Source: Protula sp. h YS-2021 (Eukaryota > Annelida > Polychaeta > Sabellida > Serpulidae). From it: 64,000 nucleotides of DNA. Shown here piece after piece: positions 36,397 through 47,633 of this stretch (positions within the stretch are counted from its first letter, which is position 1; each line of letters begins with the position of its first letter). The notes beneath the pieces were generated by a model that saw only the letters and a program-made list of their open reading frames with translations, was not told where the DNA came from and did not search any database. A program made the translations under genes and the position numbers. Location: NCBI GenBank assembly GCA_949752745.1, contig OX457029.1, positions 43,324,500 to 43,388,499 on the forward strand, written 5' to 3'.

Positions 36397-39300
36397 CTAC
36401 ACATAGGAATACATATTAATCTCTTTTAAAAATTCTAGGACCTTGTTGGAATTTACCTTCTCAAAGAGCTCTCTCATGGAATCAACTCTATAATAACGGG
36501 GGCGAATGTGATTGAAGTCTATACAATCTATCAAGATGTATTTTACTGTATACCGTTCCTGACAACTTATACATTCGGGTTGTGGTTCACCTCTTAAGAG
36601 GTGTTTGTGAGTAGTGTAAGAATGTCCTATTCTTAATCTGTGAATTACCATATCGTCGCGAAGGCCATTTAGGGAGGGCAATTTGCGCCCTACCACAGGG
36701 TTTATTTGGTATAGCTTATTGTCTGTTTGTTCATCCCAATATTGTTGCCATAGATTTTTGACATATCTAGAAATATGGCACTTAAAATCTGATGACGGTA
36801 TAAGGAAATCTGAGCAGTCTTGGTTTAACGCTTCTTTGGCGCCTTTGTCGGCTGCCTCGTTGCCCGGGATTCCAACGTGGCTCGGTACCCAACAAAATAT
36901 TATCTCTTTTCCAGCTTTTACCACTTCGTCGTGTTTTTCTATCAAGTCCAAAATTATTGGGTTGGATACCTGTAAGTTTTCTAGTGACTCAAGCACTGAC
37001 ATGGAGTCCACGCACAATATGAGTTTTTTGTAGCGGCTAATCTTGACAATTTGCATAGCTAGCTGCAGGGCTCTAATTTCTGCAGAGAAAATAGAAGACC
37101 CATCAGGGAGCCTGGTTCTAAATGTATTATTTTCTGTGACAATAGCTGCTGCAGCCTTGTCCTCAAGTTTGGAACCATCGGTATATATGAAATGGTAGTC
37201 ATTATAATTATCCTTTAATTCTGCAAATTTTGACTGAAATACACACGGGTTAGTTCGTTCTTTTGTGGACTCAGAAAGAGTCTTCAAGACCACAGATTTC
37301 GTTAACTTCCAAGGGGGTTGGTTAGGTATTTTGTAATTTGCAACAGATTCAACGATTATACCTGCTTCTTGCAGGTGTGGTATAATCCTAGTTCCAAAGG
37401 GGGGATAGCATTGGTACCTCTATCCGCATAATGTGATCCGAAAACAATCTGATGAGTAGGGTTATTTCTATTGGCGTAAAGTTTTATACAATGCTGCATG
37501 GCAAGTTTTAACTGCCGTATATTGAGAGGTTGTTCATTTGCCTCAACGTGTAAACTGTCGGCTGGGGATGTTCTAAAGGCATTTAAACATATTCTTAAGC
37601 CTTGATTCTGTATCGGTTCTAGCATCTTGAGATATGATGGTCTAGTTGAGCCATAAACTATACTGCCATAGTCCAGTCGCGATCTAATTAGAGCTCTATA
37701 CAACATGAGTTTAGTATCACGATCTGCTCCCCAATCGTGGGAGGAGATGACTCTCAGTAAATTTAAAGCCTTCTGACACTTTCTTCGGAGGTGTTTGATA
37801 TGTGGGATAAAACTAAGTTGGCTATCAAAAATTAAACCTAAAAATTTGTTTTCCTTGACAACAGGGATTTGCACGTTAGAGATGTGTAAAACTGGATCGT
37901 CGTGCTGTTTTCGTTTTTTACAAAAGTGTATACAAACCGTTTTGGTTTGTGAGAATTTAAAACCATTCTTATTCGCCCAAACTTGGAGAGAATAAATACT
38001 CTGCTGAAGACGACGCTGTATTAAATTCATACTTTTGCCTTTACACGACATGGCAAAATCATCAACGAAGAGTGAGCTATCTATTCCCTGTCTCAGTGTA
38101 TCTTTTATATTGTTGATTTTTATCAGGAAAAGTAGAATTGAAAGGATGCATCCTTGGGGGAAGGCGAACCCTGAATCGACGGTCGTCCAGGAATCCTTTT
38201 ATGAACTGGGGCAGACGGCCTCGGAGGCCGAAATCAAAAAGATCCTTTAGTACTCCGTGTTTCCATGCTGTGTCATAAGCTTTTTCCAAGTCGAAGAAAA
38301 CGGTAACAACATGTTCCTTGTTATTGAAAGCTTCTTTCACAAAAGATTCTAGTCTTACAAGATGGTCCAGAGTGCTCCTTTGTTTCCTAAAGCCACTCTG
38401 TATGTCGGCAAGCAAGTTGTTTCTTTCCAGGTACCATTTTAATCTTTCAGCTACCATTCGCTCAAATGTTTTGCACAGGGCACTTGTCAAGGAAATTGGT
38501 CTGTAATTCTGAGGATTTCGTGGATCTTTGTTTGGCTTTGGTATTGGTATTATTGTGGCTTCCTTCCATATTTCTGGAAAAGTGTCGGAATTCCAGGTAT
38601 GATTTAACAATTCTAAAAGGATCTTTAGGGTATGGTCTGGCAAATGTCTAAGCATCTGATAATGTATGTCATCTGGTCCTGCTGCTGAATCGTAAGAACT
38701 ATCCATGGCCTTTCTCATTTCATTAAGAGAAAAGTGCTCATTATACGCTTCGCTGTTGTCAGAATAGAAGTTAAGAGGATTAGTTTCTTCTGTTTCTTTA
38801 TAGCGTCTAAACTCGTGGCTATAATTTTCGGAAGATGAGTTATGTTCAAATGTTTCGCCTAGGGTATCTAAAATGTCCTTTGGGTCGGTGATCATATTAT
38901 TGTTAGCTTCTAGATGGCTTACTGTGCTAAAAGTGTTCTTGCCAGATATTTTTCTAACCATGTCCCAGGTCTTTTTTAGAGAATTATTTGTGTTGAGTTG
39001 AGAAACATATTCATGCCAGGACTCTTGTTTGCTTTTTTTGACTGTTTTACGCGCAACTGCCTTGGCCCTTTGATATTCTATTTTTCCTGTAATGTCTGGG
39101 TAGTCTGAAAAGTTTTTGAGAGCTTGTTTACGAAGCGCTATGGATTCTTTACAAGCGTCATTAAACCACGGTTTATGTGGTTTCTTGCGGGATCCTGATG
39201 TCCTTGGGATAGATTTTTCACACACTCCATGGAGAAGAAAGGTAAATAATGAGATATGTTCGTCTTCATCATCAGTAAAATGTTTCCTTTTGATACTCTG

Positions 39301-40019
39301 ATGACATAATTCTTGGAATTCTGACCAGTCTGCTTTCTGAAACTTCCATTTTGGGGATCTTTTTTCGTGGTATGCTTTAGACTCAGACAATAAAATAGGA
39401 AAGTGGTCACTGCCGTGGAGATCACCCAACACTTTCCAATTAAAATCAAGATATAAATTAGCAGATGCTATAGAAAGGTCAATAGAGGTTTTTGAACCAG
39501 TACCAGGGTGAAGATATGTGTATGACTTGTCGTTGAAAATGGTTAAATTATGATGGTTAAGGAGATTTTCGACTAATTTTCCCTTCAAATCTACGTAACT
39601 ATTGCCCCACAATGTACTGTGAGCATTAAAGTCGCCCACGAATAGGACTGGCTTAGGTAACTGATTTATTAGGTCATTCAACTCTTCTAGTTGAGGTCTC
39701 AAATGTGGTGGCAAATAAATATTACAAATTGTGAAAGTTTTGCCAAGCGTGATACGAATCGCCTGGGTCTGGAAAGGCGTATTTAGTTTAATTTCGCTTT
39801 GTAAGAGATCACTTCGAACAAACATAGCGATTCCACCCGTCGCTCTGTCATCCGATGAGGGTTTGTTGTATGACGTATATCCTCTAAGTTTTGGTGGATT
39901 GTCCTTTTTGCTGAATGTTTCCTGAATACAAAATACTGCCGGATCATTTAAGTGCATAAGTGTTAACAATTCATGGTAGTTGGTCCAAAACCTCTGATAT
40001 TCCAATGAATTATTGTCAT
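36397..40019 (-). pseudogene. ORF2: endonuclease-reverse transcriptase-RNase H
   Basis: The ATG at 40017-40019 starts MTIIHWNIRGFGP, then a 1-nt shift at about 39985 moves into the long frame. The APE endonuclease has CIQETF, VGDFNAHSTLWGN, SIDLSIAS and GSDHFPI. The reverse transcriptase has NYRPISLTS, GFRKQRSTLDHL and FFDLEKAYDT, then a small deletion/frameshift after DDRRFR near 38170. In the next frame are PQGCILS and the catalytic FVDDFA (about 38065-38048). Another shift at a C-run near 37400 returns to the original frame for the RNase H domain: YTDGSK, SAEIRALQLA, CVDSMS, GNEAADKGAKEAL, ending 36397. Catalytic residues are intact, but three frameshifts break the ORF. In the intact family ORF2 would copy the element RNA by target-primed reverse transcription. 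Confidence 0.88.
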
Positions 40020-40021
40020 CG

Positions 40022-41268
40022 TTACTTGCTAAGAGCTCTATTTCTGTTAATCGTTACTTTTGGAGGCTTTTCATTTGAGCGGGGTGGCTTAGGGGAGGTT
40101 CTGCCTGCAGGTCTCCCATCGCCAGCATCCATAAGAGGGGAGTATCTATTCCCATTCATTTCCTCCGTAAGGTTTGTGCGCAACCTCTGTTTGGCAAGTT
40201 GAGCTCTTTGTTTGAGTCTTGCCTTTGTTTCGTGGCCCAGCTGAGAGGATTGGGGGCTTGGAGTACAAGACCCGTCTCTCTTCCCTGACAGCTCAGGAGA
40301 TGTGCTTGGTAAAGACTCACAAAGACTGGAGTCTGTTTCAGTTTTAGTTTCTTTTGTTTTTCTAGAAGGCCGTTGTTGCTTTGGTGGCGAAAAAATCTTT
40401 TGTTCCGTAATCCATGTGATGTCAGTTTGACAGGCAGAATCCTGAAACTTGGGTCTTACTGAGCTAGCATATGTTTTCGCATTTGATGGGAGGAGGGTAG
40501 CAGCCAGTTTTCGGGCTTCGGGATAAGACACCGATTTTTCAAATTTTATCTGTTGCACTTTCTTTTCAGCATGCCACCGCGGACAATCCTTGGATGAAGC
40601 CGGGTGGCTGCCCATGCAGTTTATGCATTTGGGGTTGTGAGAGGTACATGAACTATATTCATGCCCTTCCTCCCCGCATTTTGCGCAGGTGGGTTTTTGA
40701 TTTCTGCATTTGTCTTTGTTATGCCCGTATTTCTTGCAGTGGAAACAACGAATAGGGTTCGGAATATATATTTTCACTGGTAGGCTTAAATATCCAACTT
40801 TTATATTGCCTGGCAAAGTAGGCTTGCAGAAGGTAAGGACAAATGTTCCTCGTTGGCCCAAAGGTCGCGCTGCTGTCACACCCTGGTCCTGTAATTCGTC
40901 GACTAATTCTTTATCTGAGCAAAATCTTAGTTCAGGGTGGGTAATCACTCCCCTGCAAAAATTTAAGGTTCGGTGGGCAGAGCACTTAGCTGGGGTGTTT
41001 ACGAAAGATGTTATTTTCAGGAGGTTTTTACATTGTTGTAAAGTGGCTATTTGGACTAGAATGTCCCGCGAGCGGAGCCTTTTGATGTTAAATTGATTTC
41101 CCACTATCGATGCCACCCCCTTCTGGATAGCGAAGGGGGATAGTTTGAACGTGCCCTCTATAGGTGTGATAATCAGGTATTGTGGAAATGAAGCAGGGGA
41201 GACCCCACCTCAATCCTTGGTCTTTTGGGTGTCGGTGATGTATTCTGTTTTTCTTTTGTCTTATCCAT
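40022..41268 (-). pseudogene. ORF1: CCHC zinc-knuckle Gag-like protein
   Basis: The probable ATG at 41266-41268 begins MDKTKEKQNTSPTPKRPRIE. A frameshift near codon 31 separates it from the long frame, which reads ITPIEGTFKLSPFAIQKG then GNQFNIKRLRSRDILVQI. The RNA-binding-like core is followed by three knuckles: CFHCKKYGHNKDKC, CAKCGEEGHEYSSC and CINCMGSHPASSKDC. A Lys/Ser/Pro-rich tail ends KVTINRNRALSK. TAA is followed two bases later by the ORF2 ATG (TAACGATG). Gag-like ORF1 proteins of I elements bind the element RNA. The tail is recognisably homologous to the plus-strand frame at 41443-41763. Confidence 0.85.
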
Positions 41269-41336
41269 TAAGTGTTTTTTTGAAAATTTTCTTCCAGGTC
41301 TGCCGGCCCCGGCCTTACTATGACCACCGGATAGTA

Positions 41337-41766
41337 CGTGGTTCAAAACTCAAACACCATGCCGCATAAAAACTACCCCCAAAAAGTCGAATACTGACTC
41401 GACTGGCTGTAATACTGCAACCCTTCCCACTAGACGCAGTCGGTGTCCGCTCGTTCATGTACTCCATCACCGAATAAGCCATCTGAGCAGCGTACATCGC
41501 GAAAAGCGATAGGCCAGGCCAAATCACCCAGCCCTTCATCATCAGGATTCGATGTTGAAACAAGAGCCCGACTAAAAGATCGAGTACGACAGGCAAAAGA
41601 GAGATTGCGGACCACATTCCAAGAGGAAGCGAACGATAGTCGTTTTTCCTCATTAATGGATGTGGACAGTGAAACAGATCCATCCAAGACGCCCCCTAAA
41701 CCTCCGCGATGCAAATCGCACAAAGTAATCATTAATAGAAATTGGGGTGTCAATAAGCAATGACGG
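41337..41766 (+). mobile_element. Older I-like remnant, continued (ORF1 tail)
   Basis: Resumes the plus-strand remnant interrupted at 36222. The open frame 41443-41763 encodes a tail homologous to the minus-strand ORF1 C-terminus: CTPSP, ETRARLKDRVRQAKERL, SRFSSLMDVDSE, PPKPPR and KVIINRNWGV. The stop TGA overlaps an ATG (ATGA), where ORF2 would start, but no ORF2 sequence follows. Confidence 0.78.
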
Positions 41767-42122
41767 AAAGAAAACCTAATGCAATTGTGATAGGAACGAT
41801 ACATAGTGAAACATTGTACTAGGCTATATTGATAGCCACTGGCGCCATTTCAAAGCTACTCTTTGAGGTAGCTGTTCGATGAAGTAGAACCAAGTACAAT
41901 TATACAATTGTTTAAAGAAATTAACCGTAACTAGATGCTGTCAGAGAGCAGCAATATCCCCCGTGAAACCCTAAATGCATTTCATTATATACCGTATGAA
42001 AATGCTATACGCATGAAATCGTGTAGCATTTCCAATCACCCGTATCATGACATATGACAACTGAAATTATAATTAGCTTTAGGATAAAAATCATTTAAAA
42101 ATATTACTCACCTAATGCGCTT
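41767..42122. other. Anonymous segment, also copied at 43510-43865
   Basis: About 356 bases between the ORF1 tail and the 178-bp array. No protein similarity was recognised, so the older element seems truncated here. The duplicated copy is nearly identical. Confidence 0.5.
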
Positions 42123-42659
42123 TAAGAACAAATTAACGTCCGTTCATATAGTGGTGCCCACGAAGTCCACTCCGTTTGCATATATGTCGATTTATGACGA
42201 TTTTTAAAAGCCTGTCATTTTGTCAATTTTGCTTCGATCAAACTGAAACCTTGACGTTGCACATCTTTATACCCTATATGTTGCCTATAGAAATATGAAA
42301 GCTGAATTATGCTTCGTTGATATAGAAGTGGTGTCCACAAAGTCCTATACATGTGCACATATGTCTATTTTCGACGATTTTCAAAAGCCTGTCAATTTGT
42401 CAATTTTGCATCGATCAAACTGAAACCTTAACGTTGCACATCTTTATACCCTATATTTTGCCTATATGAAATATGAAAGCTGAATTATGCTTTGTTGATA
42501 TAGAATTGGTGTCCACAAAGTCCTATACATGTGCACATATGTCTATTTTCGACGATTTTCAAAAGCCTGTCAATTTGTCAATTTTGCTTCGATCAAACTG
42601 AAACCTTGACGTTGCACATCTTTATACCCTATATTTTGCCTGTATGAAATATGAAAGCT
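42123..42659. repeat. 178-bp tandem repeat, three units (copy 1)
   Basis: Units start at about 42123 (diverged), 42301 and 42479. Landmarks are GCTGAATTATGCTTCG, GTCCACAAAGTCCTATACA, CGACGATTTTCAAAAGCC and GACGTTGCACATC. The array is cut at 42659 by the duplication junction. Confidence 0.92.
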
Positions 42660-43070
42660 GAGCAAAATCTTAGTTCAGGGTGGGTAATCACTCCCCTGCA
42701 AAAATTTAAGGTTCGGTGGGCAGAGCACTTAGCTGGGGTGTTTACGAAAGATGTTATTTTCAGGAGGTTTTTACATTGTTGTAAAGTGGCTATTTGGACT
42801 AGAATGTCCCGCGAGCGGAGCCTTTTGATGTTAAATTGATTTCCCACTATCGATGCCACCCCCTTCTGGATAGCGAAGGGGGATAGTTTGAACGTGCCCT
42901 CTATAGGTGTGATAATCAGGTATTGTGGAAATGAAGCAGGGGAGACCCCACCTCAATCCTTGGTCTTTTGGGTGTCGGTGATGTATTCTGTTTTTCTTTT
43001 GTCTTATCCATTAAGTGTTTTTTTGAAAATTTTCTTCCAGGTCTGCCGGCCCCGGCCTTACTATGACCAC
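42660..43070 (-). pseudogene. Duplicated 5' fragment of the I-like ORF1
   Basis: Copy of 40917-41327: 5' UTR, start and first ~110 codons of ORF1, then an abrupt join to satellite sequence. It is a by-product of the tandem duplication, not a separate insertion. Confidence 0.88.
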
Positions 43071-43079
43071 CGGATAGTA

Positions 43080-43509
43080 CGTGGTTCAAAACTCAAACAC
43101 CATGCCGCATAAAAACTACCCCCAAAAAGTCGAATACTGACTCGACTGGCTGTAATACTGCAACCCTTCCCACCAGACGCAGTCGGTGTCCGCTCGTTCA
43201 TGTACTCCATCACCGAATAAGCCATCTGAGCAGCGTACATCGCGAAAAGCGATAGGCCAGGCCAAATCACCCAGCCCTTCATCATCAGGATTCGATGTTG
43301 AAACAAGAGCCCGACTAAAAGATCGAGTACGACAGGCAAAAGAGAGATTGGGGATCACATTCCAAGAGGAAGCGAACGATAGTCGTTTTTCCTCATTAAT
43401 GGATGTGGACAGTGAAACAGATCCATCCAAGACGCCCCCTAAACCTCCGCGATGCAAATCGCACAAAGTAATCATTAATAGAAATTGGGGTGTCAATAAG
43501 CAATGACGG
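43080..43509 (+). pseudogene. Duplicated ORF1 tail of the older I-like remnant
   Basis: Copy of 41337-41766 with an open frame at 43186-43506. It differs at a few residues, such as RLGITF in place of RLRTTF. Confidence 0.85.
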
Positions 43510-43865
43510 AAAGAAAACCTAATGCAATTGTGATAGGAACGATACATAGTGAAACATTGTACTAGGCTATATTGATAGCCACTGGCGCCATTTCAAAGCT
43601 ACTCTTTGAGGTAGCTGTTCGATGAAGTAGAACCAAGTACAATTATACAATTGTTTAAAGAAATTAACCGTAACTAGATGCTGTCAGAGAGCAGCAATAT
43701 CCCCCGTGAAACCCTAAATGCATTTCATTATATACCGTATGAAAATGCTATACGCATGAAATCGTGTAGCATTTCCAATCACCCGTATCATGACATATGA
43801 CAACTGAAATTATAATTAGCTTTAGGATAAAAATCATTTAAAAATATTACTCACCTAATGCGCTT

Positions 43866-44657
43866 TAAGAACAAATTAACGTCCGTTCATATAGTGGTGC
43901 CCACGAAGTCCACTCCGTTTGCATATATGTCGATTTATGACGATTTTTAAAAGCCTGTCATTTTGTCAATTTTGCTTCGATCAAACTGAAACCTTGACGT
44001 TGCACATCTTTATACCCTATATGTTGCCTATAGAAATATGAAAGCTGAATTATGCTTCGTTGATATAGAAGTGGTGTCCACAAAGTCCTATACATGTGCA
44101 CATATGTCTATTTTCGACGATTTTCAAAAGCCTGTCAATTTGTCAATTTTGCATCGATCAAACTGAAACCTTAACGTTGCACATCTTTATACCCTATATT
44201 TTGCCTATATGAAATATGAAAGCTGAATTATGCTTCGTTGATATAGAATTGGTGTCCACAAAGTCCTATACATGTGCACATATGTCTATTTTCGACGATT
44301 TTCAAAAGCCTGTCAATTTGTCAATTTTGCTTCGATCAAACTGAAACCTTGACGTTGCACATCTTTATACCCTATATTTTGCCTGTATGAAATATGAAAG
44401 CTGAATTCTGCTTCGTTGATATAGAAGTGGTGTCCACAAAGTCCTATACATGTGCACATATGTCTATTTTCGACGATTTTCAAAAGCCTGTCAATTTGTC
44501 AATTTTGCTTCGATCATACTGAAACCTTGACGTTGCACATCTTTATACCCTATATTTTGCCTGTATGAAATATGAAAGCTGAATTATGCTTCGTTGATAT
44601 AGAAGTGGTGTCCACAAAGTCCTTAGCTTGAAGAGGGGACGGACGGACGGACGGACA
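43866..44657. repeat. 178-bp tandem repeat (copy 2) ending in (ACGG)n
   Basis: Four units (starts about 43866, 44044, 44222, 44400) plus a partial unit from 44578, followed by AGCTTGAAGAGGGGACGG and an (ACGG)n microsatellite at 44639-44657. Core tandem repeats of ~160-180 bp capped by (ACGG)n is the architecture described for bivalve pearl-type, Helitron-related non-autonomous elements. Confidence 0.8.
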
Positions 44658-47633
44658 GGCCAACGAGAGGTATCTTATGTGGTGGTTGCATTATGTGGTA
44701 GCATTTGATATGCCTGAAATGCATTTAAGTGGTAGGTCACGGACAAGATTATTTGAGAATAAAAAATACTTATGTGCTGGTTTATATTTGCCCGTGCCCT
44801 TGTGTGGTTCCCAGCAGGCGTCATGTCAATGTCAATAATGTTTATGCTTTGTGTGTGTCATTTGTAAATAAACGGAATTATATATATGGCACTTTACTGT
44901 ATAAAGATATTTTACAACTTATCTTTCACAACTGCGCATATTTATTTAACTTGCGTTGATGCGTGGTGCTTATTTTAGACCAGTGCGCATGTTTATTTAA
45001 CTTGCGTTAATGCATGGTGCTTATTTTAGACCAGTGCGCATGTTTATTTAACTTGCGTTAATGCGTGGTTCGCCTTTGGAAAAACTGCGCATATTTTTTT
45101 AACTTGCGTTGATGCGCGGTTCACATTTCGAATCACGGCGCATGTCAACTTAACTTGCGTCGATGTGCGGTTCACATTTCGGTCCAGCGCGCATGTTTGG
45201 TTAACGTGCACTGATGCGCGGTTTGTATTTCGGACAACTACGCATATCTATTTAACTTGCGTCAAAGCGTGGTTCGCATTTCGAACCAGTGCGCATGTCC
45301 ATTTAGCTTGCGTCGATGCCCGGTTCGCATTTCGGACCACTGCGTATGTTTATGCAACTTACGTTGATGCGCGGTTCACAATTCGGACCAGTGCGCATGA
45401 TAACATAACTTGCGTCGATGCGTGGTTTTTTTCCGACCAGTGGATATATTTAACGTGCGTTAATGCGTGGTGCTTTTTTCAGAAACTGCGCATGTCTATT
45501 CAACTTGCGTCGAGGCATGGTTCTTTTGTCGGACCAGTGCGCATGTTTATTTATCTGGCGTCGATGCGCTGTTCGCATTTCGGACTAGTGCGCAGGTTTG
45601 TTTAGCTTGCGTTGATGCGAGATTCACATTTTGGACCAGTGCGCATGATTCTTTTATTTGCGTTGATGCACGGTTCTTATTTTAGACAAATGCGCATGTT
45701 TATTTAACTTGCGTTGATGCGCGGTTCACATTTCGGACCAGTGTCCATGTTTTTTTATTTGCGTTGATGCACGGTTCTTGCTTTAGACAAATGCGCATGT
45801 TTATTTAACTTGCATCGATGCGCGGTTCACATTTTGAACAAGTGCGCATGTTTGTTAATGTGCACTGATGCGCGGTTCAAATTTCGGACCAGTGCGCATA
45901 TTTATTCAACTTGCGTCGATGCGCGGTTCGCATTTCGAGGCAGTGCGTATGTTTATTTCACTTGCGTCCATGCCCGGTTCACATTTCGGACAACTGCGCT
46001 TGTTTATTTAACTTAAGTTGATGCCCAGTTCGCATTTCGGACTAGTGCGCATGTTTATTTAACTTGCGTTGATGCGCGGTTCACATTTCGGACTAGTGCG
46101 CATGATTACTTAACTTGCATCGATGCGTGGCTCTTTGTTCGGACCAGTGCACATATTTATTTAACTTGCGTCGATGCGCGGTTCGCATTTCGAACCAGTG
46201 CGCATGTTTATTTACCTTGCGTCCATGTCCGGTTGCGCATTTCGAACCAGTGCGCATGTTTATTCAACTTCCGTTGATGAGCGGTTCGCATTTCGGACTA
46301 GTGCGCATGTTCATTTAGCTTGCGTTGATGGGCGTTTCTTATTTTAGACCAGTGCACATGTTTATTTAACTTGCGTTGATGCCCGGTTCACATTTCGAAC
46401 AACTGCGCATGTTTATTTAACTTCAGTTGATGCCCGGCTCGCATTTCGGACTAGTGCGCATGTTTATTTAACTTGCGTTGATGCGCGGTTCACATTTCGG
46501 ACCAGTGCGCATGTTTATTTCACTTGCGTTAATGGGCGGTTCGCACTTGGAACCAGTGCGCATGCTTGTTTAAATTGCGTTGATGCGCGGTTTACATTTC
46601 GGACCAGTGCGCATGATTACTTAACTTGCATCGATGCGTGGTTCTTTGTTTGGACCAGTGCACATATTTATTTAACTTGCGTCGATGCGCGGTTCGCATT
46701 TCGAACCAGTGCGCTTGTTTATTTACCTTGCGTCCAGGTCCGGTTGCGCATTTCGAGCCAGTGCACATGTTTATTCAACTTCCGTTGGTGCGTGGTTCAC
46801 ATTTCGGACAACTCCGCATGTTTATTCAGCTTGCGTTGATGCGCCTTTCTTATTTTGGACCAGTGCACATGTTTATTTAACTTGCGTTGATGCCCGGTTC
46901 GCATTTCGGACCAGTGCGCATGTTTATTTCACTTGCGTTAATGCGCGGTTCGCATTTGGAATCAGTGCGCATGTTTGTTTAACTTGCGCTGATGCGCGGT
47001 TCACATTTCGGATCACGACGCATGTTAACTTAAATTGCGTCGATGCGCGGTTCATATTTCGGACCAGTGTGCATGTTTAAATAATAACCACACATTAGCA
47101 CGAGTTAAATAAACGGATAAAACTGTAGGATAAGATTCATTTTGAGGTATCTTCTTCAAAAATTTCCCCTAAAATCAAAATTCCAGATCGAGTCAAAAAG
47201 CACAAGTCGTATGCCCGACCCATCTAGGGCTGCCTCGTACTAGATACCAAAAATAAATGAAATCGGATAAAAACTGTAGGAGGAAACGCACTTTGAAGTT
47301 TATTCTTCAAACAATCCCCCATAATACAAACATTGTTCGCAGTGGGTGTATTCTTAAGATTCTCCCCACCCCACAGCGGGATTTAAACAAATGCTGCTCT
47401 CCTTATTTGCTTTAGAGGTTAGCTTTATAGTTGCATTATTTTCCAACAGATGGTGTTACAGGACAGTTGATCAACGGACTTTGACGGACTCCCTTATGTG
47501 GTTTGTTTTGTGCTCAATGGGTGCTTATGTGGCTACCTCATAAGAACCACCACATAAGGAAGAAAAACCACATAAGTGACGGATGTACCGAAAATCCACC
47601 ACATACCATAATCATTGTGGGCACGGACAGACG
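44640..47633. repeat. Large repeat unit 1 (~2.98 kb)
   Basis: Starts at (GGAC)n, then AGGTATCTTATGTGGTGG and ~230 bp of unique lead sequence. The 51-bp array follows, then ~400 bp of lower-complexity sequence. It closes with a cluster of CTTATGTGGT motifs in both orientations before GGGCACGGACAGACGGACGG. Unit 2 follows in direct orientation at an offset of 2984 bp. The inverted CTTATGTGG motifs near both ends suggest a non-autonomous transposon. It contains no recognisable gene. Confidence 0.85.
44930..47075. repeat. 51-bp tandem array, ~42 units (block 1)
   Basis: Consensus in pieces: TTAACTTGCGTTGATGCGCG, GTTCACATTTCGGACCAG, TGCGCATGTTTAT. Units diverge by roughly 5-20 percent by eye with few length changes. 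Because 51 is 17 codons, frames stay open over several units on both strands, but stops recur. Occasional single-base shifts (for example near 46232) break the frame. Confidence 0.93.

Larger units (their letters stand above)
36223..41327 (-). mobile_element. Near full-length I/Nimb-like non-LTR retrotransposon
   Basis: A 5.1-kb element with ORF1 (CCHC Gag-like) and ORF2 (APE endonuclease, reverse transcriptase, RNase H). This order, with RNase H at the C-terminus, defines the I group. The 3' end reads GTGTCGTTAAACCAATCAAA followed by (TAAC)n at 36223-36241. A CAATAAAG signal lies about 95 bases before it. The 9-bp target duplication CGGATAGTA lies at 36214-36222 and 41328-41336. Few frameshifts and a clean duplication indicate a recent but now inactive copy. 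Resemblance to the Nimb clade, including the snail nimbus element, is from domain order and ORF1 style; no tree was built. Confidence 0.88.
40917..44402. repeat. 1743-bp tandem duplication, two copies
   Basis: 40917-42659 is repeated at 42660-44402 with only scattered mismatches seen by eye (for example about 41609 versus 43352). Each copy contains the 5' part of the minus-strand element, one CGGATAGTA target site, the plus-strand ORF1 tail, ~360 bp of anonymous sequence and part of the 178-bp array. The junction at 42659/42660 joins a 178-bp repeat directly to ORF1 sequence. Confidence 0.93.

Noticed and set aside
42888..43112. Plus-strand ORFs in the I-like 5' region (also 41145-41369)
   Set aside because: They are antisense shadows of the ORF1 5' region, preserved only by the tandem duplication.
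45165..47080. Repeat-protein gene in the 51-bp array
   Set aside because: Frames break at stops and single-base shifts every few units and are equally open on the other strand. No start, splice or flanking coding context was found.
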